Assembly: GCA_025267735.1 (NCBI GenBank)
Contig: CM046297.1
Span: 18,192,011 to 18,256,010 of the forward strand
Source of the DNA: Mactra quadrangularis
Taxonomy: Eukaryota > Mollusca > Bivalvia > Venerida > Mactridae
Reading direction: 5' to 3'
DNA length: 64,000 nt
A program made the position numbers and the translations under genes. This document shows, one piece after another, positions 58,842 through 64,000 of the stretch. Position 1 is the first letter of the stretch. Every line of letters begins with the position of its first letter. The notes under the pieces were generated by a model. It saw only the letters and a program-made list of their open reading frames with translations. It did no database searches and was not told the origin of the DNA.

Positions 58842-59076
58842 CTGCAGTGTGTTCAGTAACGACTGTTAGCGAACGTTACGTTTACGGGTTACATTTACGG
58901 GACAACTCAACCCGTAGACAACTCAACCCGTGCATAACTCAAGCCAAAATTGGGACAACTCAAATCCTTAGTGAGGTATTGAGTATTCTGGGGTTGAGTT
59001 GTCTTTGTGTTGAGTTGTCCCGACCCTAACGTTACCAAATGTTTCGGAACGTTGGAGGTAATTGAAGACGCTGCAG
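58842..59076. mobile_element. Fold-back element with CTGCAG tips
   Basis: Outer ends CTGCAGTGTGTTCAGTAAC and GGTAATTGAAGACGCTGCAG resemble the tips of the fold-backs at 37815 and 55723. The interior is different: several GACAACTCAACCCGT units on the left and GGGTTGAGTTGTC units on the right form nested hairpins. It may be a related element that has captured or evolved a new core. Confidence 0.75.
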
Positions 59077-59807
59077 ATATCATACTTGAATTCTAATCGA
59101 TCATAATCTCCTATGTTTAGATTTTATTCATAAATTTTTACAAATTTTAGAAAGAAACAAAAAAAAACTATGAATGATTTTTGTTAATGTAATTTCTTGA
59201 GTTTCTTCATCATTTTGATTGATTGATAGATAATGTTATAATCAATTAATTCTTTACCGTAGCTGTTTTATGTTTTGTGATTTGTTTCAATGACTACTTG
59301 GTCAATTTATTTTAACATTTTTAAAAGATATCAGAGTATATGTTATGGTTCAATCTGATTAAAACTTGGCCTATGAGTTTCTCATTACAATATTCATGAC
59401 ACAATCATTATGTTTAGTAACTTGTTTATATAGTCTACTTCATGCAATTTAAACAGAGCTGTAAGAAAGGACAGTCCAGTCACAGCCTGTGAATAACTCC
59501 ACCATCAAATTAGCTTGCAAACCTCTGTCCAAAAAAAGAAATAACGAAATCAAGATGTGTTAATAGTGTTTCGGCTAGATGAAATAATTTATTCGTCGAC
59601 ACAAAGGTCATCTTGATGTGACCCTCGGAGCGACCCTAAGAGATCCTATATTGTTTACGAAGTTTGGCTATGGTTACATTTCCAATAGCGTAGAATAGGA
59701 ATGTCTCATATACTGAAAACTTAAATTGGTTAATTAAATCATTTACTTGTAATCTATAGGTTAATTACGGGGCATTTTTATTTTTACAAAATATTTTCTA
59801 TTTTCAG

Positions 59808-59996
59808 TACAAAGTGATTCACCAGTAAATCCTTGTTCTGCAGGAAGTGTTCATGGGTATGCTTGTCCCAGCACCTTACAAGAAGGTCTTGATACAATCT
59901 GTATACCTAGTCTATGGTTATGTGATCAAGACCCTGACTGTCCCCTTGGGGAAGATGAAATGTCAGGGTTTGATGGTCCCTGTCCTTTGTTAGCAG
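59808..59996 (+). CDS. FN3-LDLa gene, exon d (LDLa module 1)
   Basis: Acceptor TATTTTCAG ends at 59807 and donor GTAAGA starts at 59997. The exon is 189 bp, phase 1 at both ends, in frame with exon c. It encodes VQSDSPVNPCSAGSVHGYAC, PSTLQEGLDTICIPSLWLCD, QDPDCPLGEDEMSGFDGPCP and LLA. Six cysteines and the acidic CDQDPDCPLGEDE stretch match an LDL-receptor class A repeat, a calcium-coordinating disulphide-bonded ligand-binding module of about 40 residues. The loop between the first two cysteines is typical in length, while the last spacing (EMSGFDGPC) is a little unusual. One exon per module with symmetrical phase 1 introns is the normal LDLa arrangement. Confidence 0.93.
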
Positions 59997-60111
59997 GTAA
60001 GAAGATTTAGGAGACACCATTAGGGATTTATTTTTTGTGTGTTTTATTTGAAATTTTTGTTAGTCATATAATTAGGAAGATATATGTATTTACTTTTTTG
60101 TGTTAAATTTC

Positions 60112-60298
60112 GAAGCCGCAGACTTGCTGAGTTGGTAGCACGCAAGTCTACTGATCGAGGGGTCATGGGTTCGATTCCCGGCCAGGGCATACTTCTGGGA
60201 GTTTGGTCATGAAATTATTTCTACGGCCATTCTCCCTCCTACCAATGATTTTTAGCTCGACTTTACGAAGTAATGTAGAGCTCTCCTACTCGCCCCGG

Positions 60299-60333
<35 letters not shown>

Positions 60334-61497
60334 ACACTTCTGATTAAAGTTTTTGTGCAGTAAAATACTTTCTTCTATATCTTTGTTATTTCTTAAGATA
60401 TTAACTTCAAACTTTAAATATATGTTCCTTACTATCAACCACATCTCATGTGACAAGGTCCATAACTCCAAACACATTTTTTCAAGAATTATCTCCCCTT
60501 GAACTGATTGAAGTTTTTGTGCACAGATTAAAGTTTTTGTGCAGTAAAATACTTTCTTCTGTATCTTTGTTATTTCTTAAGATATTAACTTCAAACTTTA
60601 AATATATGTTTCTTTCTATCAACCACATCTCATGTGACATGGTCCATAACTCCGAATGCATTTTTTTTCAGAATTATCTCCCCTTGAACTTAGAGTTTTC
60701 TTTAAAAAATGTTTGTTTTTACTGCAACTGTTTTATTTCTTTAGGTATTGATTTCAAACTTTAAATATATGTTCCTTATTATCAACCACATCTCATGTGA
60801 CAAGGTTCATAACTCCGTATACATTATTTTCAAAGTTATCCCCTTTGAACTTATAGTTTTCTTTAATAAATATTTGTTTTTACTGCAACTGTTTTATTTC
60901 TTTAGGTATTGACTTTAAATATATGTTCCTTATTATCAACCACATCTCATGTGACAAGGTTCATAACTCCAAATATATTTTTTTTCAGAATTATCTCCCC
61001 TTGAAATTAGAGTTTTCTTTAAAAAATGTTTGTTTTTACTGCAACTGTTTTATGTCTTCAGGTATTGACTTCAAACTTTAGATATATGTTCCTTATTATC
61101 AACCACATCTCATGTGACAAGATTCATAACTCCTTATACATTTTTTCAGAGTTATCCCCCTTGAACTTATAGTTTTCTATTTATTTCTTTTTTTTTTCTT
61201 TGAATTTGTTAAGGTTATATTTTCAAATTTTAAAATATGTATGTTCCTTATCATCAACCACATCTCCTGTGACAAACACTTACTGAGTCGAGCATGCTGT
61301 CTCCTCTGACAGCTCTTGTTAATTATGTAGGGCAGTTGTCAGTCACTGACGAAAGTATGTGTCTAGTAGTTGGTTAACAGCAAAATCCAGAGATTTAGCC
61401 TTTCCAGGAGGAGTGAGTAGGTTGACTGACCGCTGTTGTATGACCTATAAAATGTGTTGCTACAGCATTAAACCCAACAAAATAAATAAATAAATAA
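60112..61497 (+). mobile_element. SINE family 1, split by a later insertion
   Basis: The 5' half (60112-60254) has A box TGCTGAGTTGGTAGCACGC and B box GGGTTCGATTCCC. The 3' half (61320-61497) resumes at AATTATGTAGGGCAGTTGTC and ends ACCCAACAAAATAAATAAAT. GTTAAATTTC (60102) and GTTAAAATTTC (61498) flank the whole and form the SINE target duplication with one indel. Comparison with 54020-54336 shows that nothing of the SINE was lost at the insertion point. Confidence 0.9.
60255..61319. mobile_element. 1.07-kb element with TA ends and internal ~160-bp repeats
   Basis: It interrupts a SINE, with TA at 60253-60254 and 61320-61321. It starts with a hairpin-like GCTCGACTTTACGAAG and TAATGTAGAGCT, then a (CGTCCG)n run (60298-60331). 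About six degenerate units follow, each with AAATATATGTTCCTTATTAT, CAACCACATCTCATGTGACA and ATTATCTCCCCTTGAAC. It ends GAGTCGAGCATGCTGTCTCC, then TCTGACAGCTCTTGT. No transposase or reverse transcriptase is visible. From memory, similar elements are abundant in mollusc genomes. The frames at 60286-60764 are by-products. Confidence 0.82.
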
Positions 61498-61499
61498 GT

Positions 61500-62030
61500 T
61501 AAAATTTCATCAAGTGAGCTGGAAAAGCACAATTTTAAAAGTCAGGCGGTCATGGCCTTAGATTTTAATGTGCTTGGCAAAACAATCTATTAGCTCAACT
61601 AATTGAAATGTTGAATATTTTCCACTAGCCTCAAAAGATTTTTTCATGGTTTTTCATGTAGATATTTGTTTTTCAAATAATAGAAATTTTACAGGGGTTA
61701 ACTAAAAGTCCTGGAGTGGTCTTAGATTTTTGTGGTAAAAAGTTATGTATGAACTCATTGTTGCTATCATATGTAGATCCTGTGGGAAATGATTCTTTGA
61801 GTTAAGATAAAAATGTTCAATTTTTGTATTGTAGATTAAAAATTCATCTATTTTTTTTTCAACGTTTGTTTTGTCTCCTGGGAAACATTCCCTGGTGTAA
61901 ATTTGGTGTTTGATTGATTATGCTGTAAAACTTGTAACTGTTTTTGTTTATTTTTGCTCTTGTGTTAAATGCAAATTACATTTAGTATGGGGGTCCAATC
62001 AGAGAGACATGTCATGTGACCTCCTTACAA
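61500..62030. other. Intronic tract without a supported gene
   Basis: Nothing supportable. The 68-codon frame at 61910-62116 runs into the mariner-type MITE and has no domain. Confidence 0.35.
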
Positions 62031-62036
62031 CGCTTA

Positions 62037-62144
62037 CAAGGGCTGTAAGAAAAGTATCGGGAAACATTTCCATAGATACTGTAGAATGTGCATTTAAGCA
62101 AATGCTGACTTTATGACACTTTTCCCGATACTTTTTTAACCTCG
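62037..62144. mobile_element. 108-bp mariner-type MITE
   Basis: TA (62035-62036) and TA (62145-62146) flank inverted ends CAAGGGCTGTAAGAAAAGTA plus TCGGGAAA and TTTCCCGATACTTTTTTAAC plus CTCG. AAAGTATCGGGAAA is characteristic of a Tc1-mariner terminal repeat. Non-coding. Confidence 0.78.
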
Positions 62145-62270
62145 TATTAACTTGTTGAGTTGTATTTTTGTACTGTTTTTGACACTTTTGATAAATAAAT
62201 CAGTTTTATGGTTGATTTTGAAACTAAGAACCTTTCGAAGATTGAAGATTTGTATTTAATCACACCGTAT

Positions 62271-62385
62271 AATTGGTTAACAGCCAGATTCAGAGATTGA
62301 GCGTTTCCAGGAATGGTGAGTAGGTTGACTGAGGTTGACCACCATGATAATGACCTATACAATGTTATGCTGAGGAGTTGAATAC
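62271..62385 (+). mobile_element. SINE family 1, 3'-half fragment
   Basis: ATTGGTTAACAGCCAGATTC, AGCGTTTCCAGGAATGGTGA and GTAGGTTGACTGA, then ATGACCTATACAATGTTATG match the second half of family 1. A local duplication (GACTGAGGTTGACC) is present. It lies tail to tail with the next copy. Confidence 0.75.
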
Positions 62386-62395
62386 AAAGTCATTA

Positions 62396-62704
62396 TGTTG
62401 TTGTTGGGTATAACACCATTTCAACACAATATATAGGTCATATAATGAGGTTCAGTCACTGAACTCACTGTTCCTATAGAGGATAAATCTCTGGATTTAG
62501 CTGTTAACCAACTGTTAGGGCATATGTTGGTCAGTGGCTGACAACTGCCCTTCATGATTAAGAATCATTTGTAGGAGGGAGAATGACTATAAAAGAATAA
62601 TTTCATGACCAAGCTCCACAAAAGTATGTTCCCCCCTAGGAATCAAACCCATTACCTCTCAATCAGTAGACTTGTGTTCTAACAACTTAGCTAGCTGGGC
62701 CGCT
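62396..62704 (-). mobile_element. SINE family 1, full-length minus copy
   Basis: Reverse complement order: TTGTTGGGTATAACACCATT, CAACACAATATATAGGTCAT, GGATAAATCTCTGGATTTAG, GGAGGGAGAATGACTATAAA, AATCAAACCCATTACCTC (B box) and CAACTTAGCTAGCTGGGCC (A box). Strongly diverged from the other copies. It ends 60 bp before the acceptor of the next exon. Confidence 0.82.
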
Positions 62705-62765
62705 TGCAAAAAATGAACATAGTAACAAAATATTAAGTGTATTTGTTGTTGTTGTTTATATTCAG

Positions 62766-62888
62766 ATGGTCATTGTGAGGAGAATCAGTTCCAGTGTACT
62801 GATGAAACAAAACTTTGCATTCCAAAGAACTGGATGTGTGATGGTGATCTGGATTGTGAGGACAGCTCTGATGAGAATAAAACAAATT
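62766..62888 (+). CDS. FN3-LDLa gene, exon e (LDLa module 2)
   Basis: Acceptor TTTATATTCAG ends at 62765 and donor GTAAGT starts at 62889. This exon of 123 bp is phase 1 at both ends and in frame with exon d. It encodes [40 protein letters not shown] and N, with the sixth cysteine split across the next junction. The C...F.C......CI...W.CDG..DC.D.SDE consensus of LDL-receptor class A repeats is complete, including the acidic calcium site [12 protein letters not shown]. No termination follows: the donor implies further exons beyond the window. Confidence 0.96.
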
Positions 62889-62937
62889 GTAAGTTATTTA
62901 GTTACCATAGCAACCAGGTATTTTTTATGTTATTTTT

Positions 62938-63090
62938 AAATAACCGCTGATTTAAATACTCGCTGTAGTAGTTTTGTATTAATGATTACATAGATAACAG
63001 TATTTATGTATGATGACATGAAACAAATAGTGAGTATTTAAATCAGCAGGGTGAATGTATGAGCCACTGACAGTTGAATAAAATTTAACA
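62938..63090. mobile_element. Fold-back element (TTCAACTGTCAG family), left arm short
   Basis: ACCGCTGATTTAAATACTCG at the left pairs with GTGAGTATTTAAATCAGCAG at the right, which continues GGTGAATGTATGAGCCACTG and ACAGTTGAA. The outer part of the left arm is lost. Same family as 51735-51895. Confidence 0.78.
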
Positions 63091-63094
63091 ATAG

Positions 63095-64000
63095 AAATGT
63101 TAAGACCTTTTTAGAACGTATTAGAACAAAACCCCTCAACTTATTGTTTCTTTAGCTTAAAAACCTCTTATTCTGTTGAAGGAAAATGCTATTTGGCATT
63201 TAAAATTTAAAATCTGGCCCAAACTTTTTATACTTGGATGTATATCATAGACTTATTTTAAAAATGCAAAAATCATTCTTGAAAAAAAAATTAAATTTTT
63301 TAGAGTGGTGTTGCATTAAGCAGAAAAACATCAACAGATTCCCATGTTTTTATTTCTTGGCCAATTTTTTTTCAAAAAATGATGATTTTTACAATTTTAT
63401 TTGTATTTAAAAAATATTATTGTTTTTTTTAAAAGTTTTTAAATGGCTGAACGATTATATATATATATATATATATATGGGGGGGGGGGCAGGTATAAAC
63501 AGCTGCCTGCTAATGGTGTAGAGTTTGGTTATAAGTTTATATATGCTTGCTGAAACTAATGGTTCAATTTAACATTTTCATTTTGTAATGCATATACATT
63601 ATAGTTAAAAGCTTTAAGTTATAAAGTAAAGATACTTTTGTGATGGAAAATAAATTGATGCTTTCAACATTACTATGGAAGAAATTCTAATGATTTTTTC
63701 ATCAAAATGCTTGTAATTTATTACATTGTTGGAGTAGTCTCCCCTGAATGATAAACTCTGTAGCTTAAATGGTAGGCTTGGATGAAATGGTGATTAGATG
63801 GCTGTTGTTTGATAAAAATCTAAGCAAAATAGTGTAAAAAATATGCTTATGTTAAATAAGGGGCTATTTGTCTAACATAAGGGGATTCATAAAATCTCAG
63901 GTCTGGGGTTTGAGAGGAAGGCCAGGATAAACTATTGGGTTGCAAATCAAATCACCATTTTATTTTATTATGCAAAGGTTTTAATTGGGCTTCATGAACA
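63095..64000. other. Intron reaching the window edge, with (AT)n and G run
   Basis: A (TA)n tract at 63455-63478 followed by eleven G (63479-63489) is the only notable feature. No further LDLa exon is visible before 64000. Confidence 0.5.

Noticed and set aside
60286..60764. GRGRGR-rich minus frame and a 104-codon plus frame
   Set aside because: By-products of the (CGTCCG)n run and internal repeats of the inserted element.
1..64000. Bacterial or viral operon content
   Set aside because: No ribosome-binding-site-led gene clusters; instead spliced exons, SINEs and microsatellites throughout.

Overview
This window is eukaryotic, AT-rich and almost entirely non-coding. It looks like an invertebrate genome, most likely a mollusc and perhaps a bivalve. 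The reasons are long spliced introns, several tRNA-derived SINE families with perfect target-site duplications, mariner/pogo-, hAT- and Tc1-like DNA elements, dense minisatellites, and (GTCCG)n- and (CCGCGT)n-bearing dispersed elements of a kind I associate with molluscs. The assignment is an inference from repeat style, not from a marker gene.

The only well-supported host gene lies on the + strand in the last 14 kb. Five exons (49930-50112, 50439-50667, 51916-52052, 59808-59996, 62766-62888) have consensus splice sites and mutually compatible phases. They encode about 1.7 fibronectin type III domains followed by two LDL-receptor class A modules. The gene enters from upstream and leaves through the right edge, so it is the middle of a larger extracellular or receptor protein. 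SORL1 and other LDLa/FN3 receptors use the same domains, but the order seen here (FN3 then LDLa) is not the vertebrate SORL1 order, so no symbol is given.

From 1 to 49 kb I find no convincing host exon, only two weak ORF candidates (4445-4675 minus, 44934-45179 plus). The tract holds two 5'-truncated non-LTR reverse transcriptase 3' ends (3.5 and 18.6 kb, both minus), SINEs, fold-back/MITE elements, and tandem arrays: 19-bp units at 9.3-9.8 kb, 61-bp and 15/30-bp units at 20.7-22.1 kb, 64-bp at 34 kb, 24-bp at 39.6 kb, 30-bp at 43.3 kb and 81-bp at 43.8-44.9 kb. A decayed mariner sits inside a pogo-like element at 40.6-41.8 kb.

The introns of the FN3-LDLa gene carry many insertions whose ends can be read exactly: a hAT-type MITE with a perfect 8-bp duplication, a SINE with a 12-bp duplication, a SINE split by a 1.07-kb element with TA ends, and pogo- and mariner-type MITEs flanked by TA. 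The most intriguing unexplained signal is two sets of ~70-bp hairpins, three copies each, whose arms stay complementary between copies, including one compensatory change.
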